64,000 nucleotides of DNA, taken from Kuschelorhynchus macadamiae. Lineage: Eukaryota > Arthropoda > Insecta > Coleoptera > Curculionidae. The notes under the pieces are model-generated. The model saw nothing but the letters and a program-made list of their open reading frames with translations. It made no database searches and had not been told where the DNA came from. Positions 1 to 12,269 of this stretch are shown in pieces. The stretch lies in NCBI GenBank assembly GCA_030620095.1, contig JAUTXW010000877.1, positions 1-64,000 on the forward strand, given 5' to 3'. Within the stretch, counting starts at the first letter, position 1. The number at the start of each line of letters is the position of its first letter. A program made the position numbers and the translations under genes.

Positions 1-91
1 TTACTGCACATTGCTAGTGGTCTGCTTTATGACATTTTCAACACCTTTATTGTAAAACCCTAACCTATCAAATGTGCAGCGATTAATGCAC

Positions 92-978
92 CAAAAGGTT
101 ACCTATCAGGCGAACCTCTAAATTTAATTAGTAACCTTCAATTAACTGGGCCTAATTTTGACATTGCTCTGAAAACATTATTAGAAAGGTACAATAACAA
201 TTTAATAACAATAAACTGTCACATTAAGACCCTGTTGGAGATTCCCTCTCTTGTTAAACTTAACTCAAAAACCCTAAGAGAATTTGTAACTACAATAAAA
301 CAAAATGTTGAAGCTCTTAAGAATTTGAAGGTACCAGTTGAACACTGGGATCTACTCTTAATTTATATTTACTCTCAAAAATTAGATTTCAATACGCGCA
401 AGGCATATGAATTGGAAAAAAATCGGTCCGTATTGCCAACTCTCGAAAGTTTTTTGGTATTCTTGGAAAATAGGTGCGTCGCTCTGGAATGTCTCAATTT
501 TTTGATACGAATAACCACGAAAAACCTTGAAAAAGGTAAAGTTAAGGCTGTACATCATGTTACTGCAGAATCCCCTAAAAATCAACCCTTTAAACCCCTT
601 AATAAAAACGAAAAAAAATGTTTGTTTTGCGGATACACTAATCACTCTCTGTATAACTGTTTAAAATATAAACAGCTCTCTTTTTATGATAGAAAGCAAT
701 TTGTCATTAATAACAAATTATGTTTTAATTGTTTGGGCAATAAGCACTCTTCGGATAATTGTAATTCCGAATATAATTGTATGGTCTGTAAGAAAAGACA
801 TCACACTCTCCTTCATCATGATAATTCCTCCCAAATAAATAGTAGTTCTCAAAATACTATCTCTTATAATAACTCAATGTCCCCGAAATATTTCACAAGA
901 AAATATCCCTCGCAATCACACGAGAAATCACACAACCTCGATGACGGTTGCGAATCAAACAAATCAAGTTTCCTCTAA
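92..978 (+). pseudogene. BEL/Pao Gag, 5'-truncated by the window
   Basis: The frame is open from about base 92 to a TAA at 976-978, so the real start is upstream. The first part resembles the Gag region common in BEL/Pao elements (DUF1759-type). The C-terminal half carries two perfect CX2CX4HX4C zinc knuckles (CLFCGYTNHSLYNC and CFNCLGNKHSSDNC) and a third Cys/His cluster starting CMVCKK, which would bind nucleic acid during packaging. The protein ends in a Ser/Asn-rich tail. In intact relatives Gag is continuous with protease, but here the frame breaks just after 978. Confidence 0.85.
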
Positions 979-1106
979 GGAACCCCCTTTGAATACCCCG
1001 CACACCCCTAAGTGAAGACTATGGCCAGTCTCCCCGTTCTAGTGAACAAGACGGCTATGGTTCAACCCGTACGATACAGTCACTTCATCTTACACAAAAA
1101 AATGAT

Positions 1107-1307
1107 GTGCAGGTGTTGCTGGCTACTGCTATCGTAGGCCTACGCGCTAAAAATGGCAAACAAATTTTTGCTAAATGCCTTCTAGACTGCGGAAGTCAAA
1201 GTTCGCTGGTAACTTCTGAGCTAGTAAATAAATTGGGATATAAACCATATTTTAGTCCTGTATATATTTCAGGAATCGCAAATAGTAGTAACACTCTCGC
1301 AAAATAA
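1107..1307 (+). pseudogene. BEL/Pao aspartic protease fragment
   Basis: This is a 66-residue open stretch with the retropepsin-like core LLDCGSQSSLVTS, the DUF1758-type protease of Pao elements; the usual D-S/T-G triad reads D-C-G. It lies between Gag and RT as expected. A stop at 1305-1307 and a shift to another frame, followed by a second stop near 1427, separate it from the polymerase. The downstream protease residues can be followed in the shifted frame over 1310-1425. Confidence 0.75.
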
Positions 1308-1430
1308 AATGATAGATATCACATTAAACGCAAGAAGTAACCCCGCTAAAAGATTTATAGTATCTTGTTCTGTATTAGAAACAATTACTTGTCCCCTCCC
1401 GCAGACATTCGTTGACCCTAAAAATTAAAT

Positions 1431-4400
1431 TTGCCCGCTAACATAGAGTTAGCAGACCCACATTTTTCTGAGATTTCGAAAATAGATTTATTGCTCGGAG
1501 CGGATATATTTTTTGAGTTGATAACTCCAGGAACATTCCAATTAGGTGAAGGCTTACCTACTCTTTTTAACACTTACCTGGGATATGTAATAGCTGGAAA
1601 AAATGTCTCTAGAACTGCCAAATCCATTTCTAATATTCCTCAAAAAATTTCTTGCTTAACCCAAGTGTCAAAACCCCCGCTCTCTCGCATAGAAGAATTA
1701 ATTGAAAAATTTTGGAAGATAGAAGAGGTCGAAAGTTCGAGCCTCTCGTCCCCTCTCGACATACAGTGTGAAAACATTTTTAAAAATACCACTAAAAGAT
1801 TAAAAAATGGCAAGTTTCAGGTGGATTGGCCATTTATTGAGCCAGAGGCGTATCTCAAACTAGGAGATTCGTTTAGACAGGCCAGAAATAGATATTTTTC
1901 ACTCGAGAAAAAATTCGCTAGTAATAAACCCTTGTTTTTAGAGTATAAAAAATTTATTGATGATTACGTAGAAAAAGGATACGCGCAAAAAATTCCCTTA
2001 AATTTAACCAACGCTCGGGCGGAAAGTAAATATTTTTTGCCACACCACTGCATCATACGCGAAGATAATAAGTCCACAAAACTTCGAGTTGTTCTTGACG
2101 CTAGTATGAAGACTAGTACAGGTGTTTCTTTAAATGACATTCTCTTAAAAGGATATTCCGTGCAGCCGGAACTATTCGATATTTTGTTGAGATTCCGAAC
2201 TTATAAATTTGTATTGATTAGTGACATACAGAAAATGTTTCTACAAATAGAAATAAATCCCGAATTAAGATTTTTACAGAATATTCTCTGGAGGGACAGC
2301 CCCTCGGAAGATTTGCAATGTCTAGAATTGTCCACAGTATTTTTTGGAAACAAAAGTTCTCCTTTTTTAGCTACCAGGTGTTTAGCCGAATTAGTATCAG
2401 GAAAAAAAGAGATTTATGCCCTAGCCTCTCAAGCACTCACACAGCAGTGTTTCATGGATGATTGCCTTTCAGGGGCGGACTCAGAAGCCGATTTGTACAA
2501 ATTGAAATTCGAACTTACCTCTCTGCTAAGCGAAGCAGGATTTTCTTTACATAAATGGTGTTCCAGTTTTGAACCCATTTTATCCACCCCTTCGGATTTC
2601 GACCAAATGTCTAATTACACCCAACCTGAAAGCTATGATATAAAAGAAGAAAATTGTTCAAATAAAGTTCTCGGCCTTAAGTGGAATCCTGTTAGTGACA
2701 AGTTTTATATTTTTTACCCAAACATTGAAGTCACCCCAGAGTCCTTTACTAAAAGAGAGGTATTGTCTATAATAAGTTCACTGTATGACCCTCTTGGAGT
2801 AATTGCCCCCGTAATTATTATAGCAAAGCTCATAATGCAAGAAATTTGGAGTTCTAAAATGAACTGGGATGATCCCTTAGGTGACAATTTACTGTCGGAA
2901 TGGCTTAAATTCTTAAAACATTTACCCTCTATAAATAATCTCCAAATTCATCGATATTTATTTTCTCACGAATTTCTAGTTAACAATGAAATTTCAAACA
3001 ATATAGAAAAAATTGAACTTCACGGTTTTTCTGACAGTAGTGCCAAGGCATATGGCTGCTGTTTATATCTAAGAGTTATTTATAAAAATAAACAGGTCAC
3101 TTGCAGATTAATCTGTTCAAAAACTCGCGTAGCCCCTATAAAGAAAAACCACTCAATCGCTAGATTAGAATTGTGTGGTTGCCTCTTATTGTCCAAATTA
3201 ACTCAACGCGTAGTCAATATATTTCAAAACCGCATTCAAATAGATAGTGTTAATCTTTGGTGTGATTCACAAGTAGCTTTGTATTGGATGAAGTCACATC
3301 CCTCACGTTGGACAGTTTTTGTAGCAAATAGAGTTTTAGAAATACAAAAACTAACCTCAACCTACACATGGCGCTATATACCCACAGATAAAAACCCAGC
3401 AGATTGCCTAAGCCGAGGTCTTATGCCAAATAAAATTGAGAATTATAATCTCTGGTGGTACGGCCCGGATAATCTCTATGATCCTTGTGTAAATTTTCTC
3501 CCCTTTGAAAATTTCTCTAACAATGAAAAAATTGAGATTCCCGAAGAAAAGAAAATTGCTACAAAAGTTTCCCTTGTAAATACCACTAACGAATTTTGGA
3601 ACAATCTCTTTTCTAAATTTTCAAACTTCACCAAGCTACAAAGAGTAGTTGCCTATATGTTACGTTTTGCTCATATTCTGGTAAATACTTTAAATTCAGA
3701 TCTCCCCAAAAATAATATAAAAAATCGAACTTTAAAGAAGATAGAGTTAATTACCCCGCTAAAAACTTTTGAGTTAAAACAAGCCGAAAAAACTATAATA
3801 AAACAAATTCAAAATGCGAACTTTTCGAAAGAAATTTTAGAGCTGAAATCTAATAAACCCCTAACAAATAAGTCGTTACTTTTTCTTAGTCCCTTTGTAG
3901 ATACAGAGGGTATACTCCGTGTGGGGGGGCGCTTGGTAAATGCCAAGATTTCGTACGATCAAAGGCATCCGGTCCTTTTACCCTCAAAGAACCCCATAGT
4001 TACCCTACTCATGCGCAAAGAACATATCTCTTTGCTGCATGCAGGACCCCAAACAGTGCTTGCAAACTTTAGAACTAGATTCTGGCCATTAGGTGGCCTT
4101 CGAGCAATTAAACGCATTATAAGATCTTGCGTGGATTGCTTAAGATTTAAAGCCAAGTCTGCACAACAATTAATGGGAAATCTCCCCATTGATCGTGTGA
4201 CACCCGCCAAAGTGTTCTCAAGGGTCGGCTGTGACTTTGGCGGTCCCCTTTATTCGCTCCTTAAGGCTCAAAAAAGCTCCAATCCAAAAATGTTATATGG
4301 CGGTTTTTGTCTGTTTAATTTCAAAGGCTGTGCATATCGAACTGGTCAGTAGCCTTTCTACAGAGGCTTTTGTTCTATGTCTCCGAAGGTTTATTAGCAG

Positions 4401-5104
4401 AAGAGGATCCCCGGAAATAATATATAGCGATAATGCCACAAATTTTGTAGGTTCGAAAAATCAATTGCACGACTTATATACATTTTTTCAAAATAAAAAA
4501 AATTCCCGAGATGTCGAAGAATTTTTGTCTACAAAAATGATTCAGTGGAAGTTTATTCCACCCCGAAGTCCCCATTGGGGGGGTCTGTGGGAAGCCGCTA
4601 TCAAAAGCGCTAAGCATCACCTTGTTAGGATTGTTGGAAATGCAACACTCACATTTGAGGAATTGAGTACAGTTTTAATTCAGATTGAAGCCATACTCAA
4701 TTCTAGGCCATTAGTACCTATTAGCGATGACCCCTCGGACTTAAATTTTTTAACTCCTGGTCATTTCTTGATCGGTCAAGAATTAATTCCCTTACCAGCG
4801 CGTGATTTATATGAAATCCCCCTAAATAAACTCAGTGTTTGGCAACATTGTGTTAAATTACAACAGGATTTTTGGAAAACATGGTCTATCGACTATTTAA
4901 CAAGGCTGCAAAATCGTCCTAAATGGTTACAGCCTGCAGAGAATCTTAAAATAAATGAATTGGTTCTCTTAAAGGCGAAGAGGTCGAATTACTGAAATTA
5001 TTCCTGGTTCTGATGGAAAGGTTCGGATGGTAAAGGTTTTGACTAGAGATGGAATCTTTAGCAGGTCTATTGCTAAAATATGTCCACTCCCTAAGGAAGT
5101 TTAG
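1431..5104 (+). pseudogene. BEL/Pao Pol: RT, RNase H, integrase, with frameshifts
   Basis: A long frame (1431-4352, 973 codons) contains the linker before RT, then the RT palm with SDIQKMFLQIEI and an FMDDCL catalytic box in place of the usual YMDD, then RNase H (HGFSDSSAKAYGCCLY, WCDSQVAL), then the zinc-binding start of integrase (HAGPQTVLANFR, CVDCLR). A one-base shift near 4255 moves the integrase core to a second frame (4231-4995), which holds the second Asp (SDNATNFVG) and the Glu (WGGLWEAAIKSAK). Another shift near 4975 puts the C-terminal strand-rich tail in a third frame that ends at a TAG at 5102-5104. Length and domain order match BEL/Pao. The three breaks mark an inactive copy. 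Confidence 0.9.
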
Positions 5105-5181
5105 AATTACGAAATTATATTCTTTTTTCTTTCCTAATTTTTTTTCTTTTCTAAAGCTGATGCTTTATTCGGGGGGGAGTA

Positions 5182-5675
5182 TGTTCGAGTATCTCTCACA
5201 TTAAAAATTTATTCTTAAAACATTATTTCTAAATACTTCGCTTCGCATAAAAACTAGAACCCGCAGTTGGCTCATTTTAATATGATTGGCTACTTCAAGG
5301 CCACGCGAACCTGTCAACCAATGCTAGAGCGGGCGTCATCCCTTGATCGGTGCCTCTCGGCATTTTAGGTGAAGAAAACGTTTCAGTGGCAATTATGCAC
5401 TCATTTAGACCGCGTGTCATTTTTATTCGCTAAATCTACACTCTCACTTTCTCTCGCCAATATGGTCCAAAAATTGATTTAACTCAATATACTCTCAAAA
5501 TGAACCTCTAAAAAGTTTGTAGTCGTATTACTTTGTGATGAATGTACCTAATATCCCGTTTTTACTTTAAAACATTAAAGTAGGAATAAGTTTGAAATAG
5601 TAACGGAAGTTTTATTTCATCATCATCGAAAGAGTGAACCAGCGCTAAAGTTAAAAATAAATGTAGGTGGAAACG
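5182..5675 (+). repeat. 3' LTR of the BEL/Pao element
   Basis: The LTR begins TGTTCGAG directly after a G-rich polypurine tract (5171-5179), as in other BEL elements. The end is put near 5675 because LINE coding sequence starts at about 5680; without the 5' LTR it cannot be fixed to the base. Confidence 0.65.
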
Positions 5676-5679
5676 CACA

Positions 5680-6860
5680 TCCCCCCACAGGTAGTTTATA
5701 ATATTTTGATCATGAAACTTGCCAAAGTGGGTATACAGGGGGGTTTATTGCGTAGGTTTGCCTCCTACTTGTTTGTCCGTATTTACAAGACCACCGTTGC
5801 TAACCACATACCTAGACCTATTGTGCCCCAGGGCTCACACCTCCGTCCATTGCTGTTCTGTCTTTATATCAATGATATCAAATCATGCTTTCTCCATTCT
5901 AAATTCCTGTTATATGCAGATGATTTGAAGATACACGGATACATACCTCAGCAGACTGGAAACTTTTACAGAACAACCTTTATAGGATGGTTAGCTACTG
6001 CATAAAATATGCATTATTTTTAAATATAAAAAAGTGTTTTAGTATTACTTTTATAAAAAAAATTAATCTCATTTTATAATCAAATTTGATTATAAAATTA
6101 AAGTCAAGGGTGAATGAGATCAAAGATCTTGGAATCATATTTGATTCGAAATTGGCGATCAACTCGCCTATCGGCTGCATATGTAGTAAATGCTCCCAGT
6201 TGTTGAGATTTCTGGCGAGAACGTGCAAAAGATTTACTTTCGAGAAAGCAATATAAAGTCTATATTTTGCTTTTAGCTATACTAGGTTAAACTTTGTTGG
6301 GGTAATTTGGACTATTTTTTATCAAAAATGTACTGTAAGGCTTCATCGCATACACAATAAGTTTGTCAGATTATTAAACTTTAATGATAATAAATGTATT
6401 AATAGAATCTATAATGTAGCTGGTATTACTGCAACAAGGTTAAGTTTCAATTTGCATACCCTTGAATCTAGAAAGATTAAATCCGACTTAATTTTAGTAA
6501 TTAAAAGTTTTAATAACTTTTGTGATGGACCAGATCTACTTTCCCAGTTTAGGTATGGAAATCTTTATATCACATTATATTAGGACTCCCAACAGTAAAC
6601 CTCGGTTTTCAAAATCCTGCGATAATGTCAGACTAGAGAAAATCCGTACTCATAAAATTTTCCTTAAGAACCTTAAGTACTTGAGAAAATCTACAGCCTA
6701 AAATGAAGCACGAAGTGATTATAATCCCATAATACTCGACGCCAAAAATGCTTTCAACAGATGCATAAACGGCAAAGTACTACCTTTCCAAAATGGGAGC
6801 CAATTCTTTTGATCTCTTGCCAAAAATCATCAAAACGTCTGCAAAAGCTCCTCTCCACCC
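5680..6860 (+). pseudogene. Non-LTR retrotransposon reverse transcriptase remnant
   Basis: The reading 5667-6005 shows RT motifs of a LINE: VPQGSHLRPLLFCLYINDI in the palm and LYADDL as the catalytic box. Further remnants in shifted frames (6100-6230, NEIKDLGIIFDSKL, then 6330-6550) match the RT thumb and C-terminal part of Jockey/CR1-like elements. There is no endonuclease region, so the copy is 5'-truncated and abuts the BEL LTR. Frameshifts and stops are numerous. The clade is uncertain. Confidence 0.75.
6071..6098. repeat. Perfect 28-bp AT palindrome
   Basis: The 28 bases from 6071 to 6098 read the same on both strands, centred on AAATTT. It falls within the LINE remnant and may be a chance product of AT-rich sequence. 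Confidence 0.8.
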
Positions 6861-6869
6861 CTAGTTCAT

Positions 6870-7690
6870 AAAGGAAAATGGTACATTCTGGTTTTAGAAA
6901 ACCAACGCATACAAATAGATACTTAAAAGCAAATTCCCATCACCATCCAGCACGAAAGAAATCGGTTGTCAACTCACAAGTATTCAGAGCTATTTTGCAT
7001 CAAGATTCTCTAACATCGGAAATATCGAAACTGGCCGAAGCTCTCAGAGGGAATGGACATTGCACTGAACATATTACGCGTTCAGTTAAAAGATAGTAAT
7101 CCAACTTCGCCAAAAAAGAATCATAAGGAGCCACCATTAGGTAGTGTTGTTCTTCCCTACGTACATGACACTATAAAAAAAAATAGAACCATTACTTCTA
7201 TGGTCTAACATACATACAATCTTCAATACACATAAGAATATTGGACAATACTTGCAATCCCCGAAAGATATTGTACCTTTCCAAACAAAAGGAGTATATA
7301 TAAAATTCTTTGCTCCTGAAGAGAAGTGTATGTGAGAGAAACAGGTTGCTCAATATCAACTGGACTTAAGGAACATGAACGATGTAATAAAAAGAAACAA
7401 ATTGTTCAATGTGATGTAGCTCGCCATATTATAAATGTAAAAGAAACCAAGGTTCTAGCATCTTCCAGGATTTTATAAACGTAAAATTAGAGAATCTACT
7501 GAAATTTTTTGTATTAAAATTTTTAAACAAACCGAAATTTCTTTGAGCACATTTAGTGTTCAGATCTCGCGGAGTAAAGATCCCTGAAGATGCCTCGAGA
7601 AATTGAAGGCGAAACGTCGGATAGTAATTTTAATTTGACACGATCTAATCCCAAGAACCATGATTTCTTAATTGACCTAAGCCGTGAACC
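6870..7690 (+). pseudogene. Penelope-like element C-terminal remnant and 3' tail
   Basis: The open stretch 6878-7096 reads FRKPTHTNRYLKANSHHHPA then KKSVVNSQVFRAI, the hallmark of PLE reverse transcriptase just before the GIY-YIG linker, and it closely matches the minus-strand PLE at 36.8-38 kb. Sequence 7230-7560 contains the decayed GIY-YIG endonuclease and C-terminus with stops. The tail at 7584-7640 (CTGAAGATGCC, then GGCGAAACGTCGGATAGTAA) is nearly the same as the tail of the second copy at 25997-26033. Only the 3' part of the element is present. Confidence 0.8.
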
Positions 7691-8530
7691 GTCCGTTCTA
7701 TGTTAAGAATTTTTATACAAATTTATTGCGGAATATACAATGTACCAATTACTAACTTTGATGCACCTTATCGAGGTGTGCCCAAAATGGGTAGCAAGGG
7801 TTTGTATTTAACTTTTTTTGATATTTTCAACCAAAACACTAAAAAAATAAATGGAGGTCAGAATATAATGTGACCCCATACAATGATATTATTCTGAGGT
7901 TGTTTTTCTTAGAGAGACTAGAGATATTTATAACTTTTCTTCATTTGGTCAGCGACAAGTAAACAGAAACATCGTAAATTATTTCAATTGCGAAATGCCC
8001 GACAATAATGCCTATTTTTTTTTTGTAAAGCAGATTTCACATCGAAATAGAAATAGTAAATTGTGTAGTCCAATCAACCGATCAGCGATTGGTTCTATCG
8101 TTTAAAAGAATTATCGCCATTTACGTTGGATGTATGGTCACACATTTCCATAAATCGGGTATCTGATAGACTTAAATTGCCTGAGTTAGAGAATGTTAAA
8201 AAAAGAATCTGCTAATTACACTTTTACACGGAACAAAAACCGATGGGGATTACATTTTTATTTATTTGGAATTAGGTAAAGTGGGGCAATATATTGAGTA
8301 AAGACAAAACTGTTGTACGCAGGCTTTGGAGACAGGAATCTGAATTTTAGTGTAAAGATATATCTCAAAGAGACTCATAATCAGAATAACAAATTTGATT
8401 GATTTTATTTTTGCAATTAGTGGTGAAGAGTTAGAGCAAATTCGAGACAGTAAAATAAGCTTTGAACTTTCTTTGCACGCTCAAGACTGAATGTTTATCA
8501 ACCTTATTATTGAAATAGTACAAAATAAAT
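7691..8530. other. AT-rich intergenic sequence, no feature recognised
   Basis: I see no coding motif, terminal repeat or RNA gene in this stretch. Confidence 0.5.
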
Positions 8531-8531
8531 A

Positions 8532-10230
8532 CCGGGTGTCCCACGGTATTTTGACGCATTCTAAATCTTTGTAACTTGAAAACGGATTGATGTAGGGAGA
8601 TGCTTTATCATTCAGCTTTGAAAATATATAGTTTGTTATACCTAACAAAATATTTTCTGAGAATATTCTTAGAATATCGTATTTAGTATATTTGAATAGT
8701 ATACGAATATTGCAGATATACAGTATGGTCATTTAAGTGTGCAATATATGGGATTTTTTTTTATTAACTACACAATCAAAATAAAAATATTGCCAAAAGT
8801 GGTAAGAGGTGCATCTTTGATAATCTTAAGTGTACTTAGAATGGTTGTAAGTCAAACAATATACAGGGTAGGTCAAAAAATATTAAAATCATGCAAGAAT
8901 AAAGTACCCTTATTTCGAAAGATTCAGCAAAATGTTATTAAGACATAGGACATATACAGTGTGGTCATTTAAGTTATGCCTGGATACCAAAACATAGCCC
9001 CCTGAGAAAAAATTTTTGTTTTTTTTTGGAAAAAATCAAAAAAGTTTTTGAAAAATTGATTTTTTTGATAATTATCATAAACACTTTCATAGTTCAATCA
9101 AAATTAGATCAGATTCGCATAACTCCGTTCAAATTTAAGTATACTTGTGAAATTAACTTGGATTTTTAATTTTTTAGGGAATTACAAACTTCAGATTTGT
9201 TGCAATGATATTAAACACAACTTGAAAATTTCGCCAATATTGTTTTTAACAAGATGAAACATTTGTGAAGAAAATATGCTCATTAAAACATTTTCAATTG
9301 AAGTGCAAAATTATAAAATTGTTATTAAATAACTGTACACATTAATAATTGACAAACCTGAAATCATATGCTAAGATAATCGCGGATACCCATGGAAAAA
9401 ACAAATGAGGGTTAGAAGCATAAATTATAACAGTTCGCTGGCGTTAATATTTCATTCTAGAAAAACAATTGTATTATTACAATTAACGCTAGTCGAGAAG
9501 GCAGAATTAGTTTTGATAAGTGGGGATAATTATAAAACAGTGCGTGACGCAGCAGATATTGTCAATGAACGACATCCAGACAAACAAGTTCACTACTCAA
9601 CGGTAAGTAGAATTTTAATAAACTTCAAACAGACAAGATCTTTAGGCTAAAAATGAACGTGCCAAAACTGTTTGTACTGAATAAAATCAATTAGCGGTAC
9701 TTCAGTCAGTTGTGAAAACCCTAGAAGATCCACCCAGGAAATTTCTGCTTATACGGGTATTAAAAAAAGCTCTGTTAAGAGCATTCTCAAGAAAAACAAG
9801 TTTCATGCTTATAGGCCAATGTTTATTTGCACGTTTCAAGAACAAGACTATGACATCCGCTATGATTTCTGCATATAGATTCAAGGACAAATAGAAGATC
9901 AGCGTGATTTTCGTAGACACATTCTCTTTGGGGATGAATCCACGTTCACAACAAATGGCACTGTATATGTCCTATGTAAAATATTCTATACACTTCTTAA
10001 ATGGGAGTGTTGTTATCAGCCTGTGATTAGATTTGATGTTGAGGCACTCTTTCTATCACAAAATACCCTAGCCGAGGTTATCCTGTGCACAGGCACTTCC
10101 TATACATGTTTCGTTTCATTTACCATCAAAAACGATGAAGACAAACCGATATCCAACCGTACCAACCATGAAAAATGGAAAATGGGCCTCGAGCTCTTAC
10201 AGGGTTAATAAAAACGAACAATGCTGTTTG
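8532..10230 (+). mobile_element. Decayed IS630/mariner-like element, right end not found
   Basis: Several copies of an end-like motif lie upstream of a broken transposase: CCGGGTGTCCCAC at about 8536, TACAGTATGGTCATTTAAG at 8721, TACAGGGTAGGTC at 8863 and TACAGTGTGGTCATTTAAG at 8955. These resemble the CAGGGTG-type TA-flanked ends of the other IS630-like elements in this window. No matching inverted end was found after 10230, so the copy seems truncated or rearranged. Confidence 0.55.
9405..10208 (+). pseudogene. IS630/Tc1-mariner-like transposase, multiple frameshifts
   Basis: The N-terminal helix-turn-helix part is open at 9405-9650 (LVEKAELVLISGDNYKTVRD, then HYSTVSRILINFKQ). Shifted frames at 9660-9890 carry a second helix-turn-helix of the form found in related insect transposases. 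Around 9900-9955 the strand reads HILFGDESTFTTNG, the block around the first catalytic Asp; the same block reads VLFSDEATF and VIWSDEAHF in the two better copies in this window. The second and third catalytic blocks are not recognisable. It is a dead copy. Confidence 0.7.
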
Positions 10231-11100
10231 GACCAAAAACGCGGGAAAGTTAATTGGCAATACAATGAGATTTTGTAAGGTGAATAATATATATATATCG
10301 TATATTTTATCAAAAGGTGATTCATGTAGTTGTGTTCTATGCTAAGAATGAAAATTGAATAAAACTAGGATAAAAATATTATTTATAAAAATTTTGATTT
10401 ATAGAAATATTTCTTTCTTTAAGCTTTTAAGAACTAATAACGATATTTACAATTAAATTAAAATGATTTTTCCGTTATAAAAATCATAAAAATTAATTAT
10501 ACTTTACTATTATTTTTTAAAACCAGAAGGAAAGTCATAAGTATACTATAAACTAAATTATTATGTCATGTATCTGTGTTTTGAAAACTTCTGGGTATGA
10601 GATGTGATTTTGGAACTAAGTAGATACAATGAATATTCATTTTAAGAGTATCTTTAAATTTCGAACCAATACATAAAACCAATACATAAAACTATTAAAT
10701 TTCACGGTTCGTTTACTCATCATATTACAGAGATATATAACATACTCTTCCCCACCTTCGACTCTGCTTTGTCTCTCGTTTCCCCCAAGCTTTTAAAAAA
10801 CATTTTAAGTTCTAGATGTACTCATGTCAATTGCTGGACATTTTCTGCTCTCAATCATTAAACACCCCGTTGATAATAGATCTGCTGGTAACTTACCTAC
10901 CGCGTCTGTAGGCAACAAGCAAACATATTGGTAGTAAAGGTAATTTTTTGGTGTCTGTACATCTAAGTTAAGTTAGACCAGCTCTTTTCAAAGAGTTGAG
11001 CTTTGGCTTTTCAAAATTTGTAATAACGTTTTTTTTTTGTATAAAGTTGTAAGTATTATTATTACTTTTAAATGGCCAAATGGCATTCGTACTCCCTCTC
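10231..11100. other. AT-rich sequence, no gene recognised
   Basis: There is no coding signature or clear repeat boundary. A pyrimidine-rich stretch around 10745-10800 stands out only by composition. Confidence 0.5.
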
Positions 11101-11990
11101 TAAAGGAGAATATTTATTCAGGATAGAGCTCTGATGGTGCCCCTTCTGTATTATTGGGTCCATTTTGGTGATTGGTTTTTAAGTTACCCATAAACTTGCA
11201 AACTACTCGGGATGGCGCGAGTAGCACTACCTTTTGCATGGCCTGAAAAAGCCGTCTATTAAAGCCAGGCTCCTTGATGTTCTGGAGCAGGTTTTTTGGG
11301 ATAACTCTTGTTGTTGATATAATGAAAGATAGTGTTCGGACGCTCGTCATTCCCCACTGTCTCCTTATATGTTTCTCTAAGTCACGATATTTTTCAATCT
11401 TTGCTGCATACCTCTCACGTAAATTATGAGTATTCGGTATAGCCACCTCTATCAAAGTTGTTTTTCTTGCTCTTTTATCTACAAGAATAAGATCTGGTCA
11501 ATTACAGATGTCAGTTTGGTTTGTCAAAACAGTGAAGTCCCAATAGAAATTGTATATATTATTTTCTAAAATTGACCCAGAGTTGTACATACAATATGGC
11601 ACTCTTTGTTACCCCGAGATCTCTAATTTCTCTGCTAGTTCTTGGTGCGGAGTTTTGGCTAATGTATCGTGTCTCAACTTGTGTTCACTTGCAGCGAATA
11701 TTTGACATCCCCCTGTGACATGTTATATGGTCTCTGACATCCGACGTCCACACCTGCAGTTGTCATTTACCAGTGTGGCATCTTTCGTTATATATTTTAG
11801 GTAGCTTCTGGTTGGAATTACCTGATCTTGTATGTCAACTAGGAAACCCCCCATTTTCGGAAACATCCGTCTCGACGTCAGCCAGTAGTTCGACGCTATG
11901 TTGTCGACGTAATCCTGACTGATTTCATTTAAATGTCTGCCATGCAGAGGCTTTTAGCTGTAAAAGCGTAAAGTGATCCGAATCACATAT
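11100..11990 (-). pseudogene. 3' remnant of a LINE with restriction-like endonuclease
   Basis: On the minus strand the sequence 11990 to 11114 reads, with one stop and frameshifts, through blocks typical of the C-terminus of R4/Dong- or R2-like LINEs: HGRHLNEISQDYVD, FLVDIQDQVIPTRSYLKYIT, a Cys-rich knuckle (CRCG, then HVTGGCQIF), then PDLILVDKRARKTTLIEVAI, which fits a PD-(D/E)xK nuclease. The last part is an open frame at 11455-11114. The RT domain is absent, as expected of a 5'-truncated LINE. The clade is inferred from memory of these motifs. Confidence 0.65.
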
Positions 11991-12269
11991 AATCCGATAC
12001 AAGTCAGATGTGCGTGCTTTTTGTTGAAAATAGATTCGCAATTTGGTGGTTATTTATTTATCTGGCTGCTTTGAGGTATCTGTTAATCCACTTCCACTTG
12101 ATACCGTAAAATTGTCCTACGTTCTATGGCACTTCTAGAATGGTGTTTTTGTACCTTTGTGAGCTGATTTCTGATCTTTTTATTATTATTATTATTATAT
12201 TTCACCTTGTTGCCTCACAGTATTCCTGTGGTTATATTTTATACTGACGGGATTATACCTATTCAAAAA

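Larger units (their letters stand above)
1..5679 (+). mobile_element. BEL/Pao LTR retrotransposon, 5' end outside window, decayed
   Basis: Gag, protease, reverse transcriptase, RNase H and integrase follow in BEL/Pao order on the + strand, and a polypurine run at 5171-5179 leads into a 3' LTR starting TGTTCGAG at 5182. The 5' LTR and primer site lie before position 1, so no target duplication can be checked. Several stops and frameshifts (near 980-1100, 1300, 1427, 4255 and 4975) mean it cannot make its proteins in one piece. The right boundary is approximate because LINE-derived sequence begins at about 5680. Confidence 0.9.
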
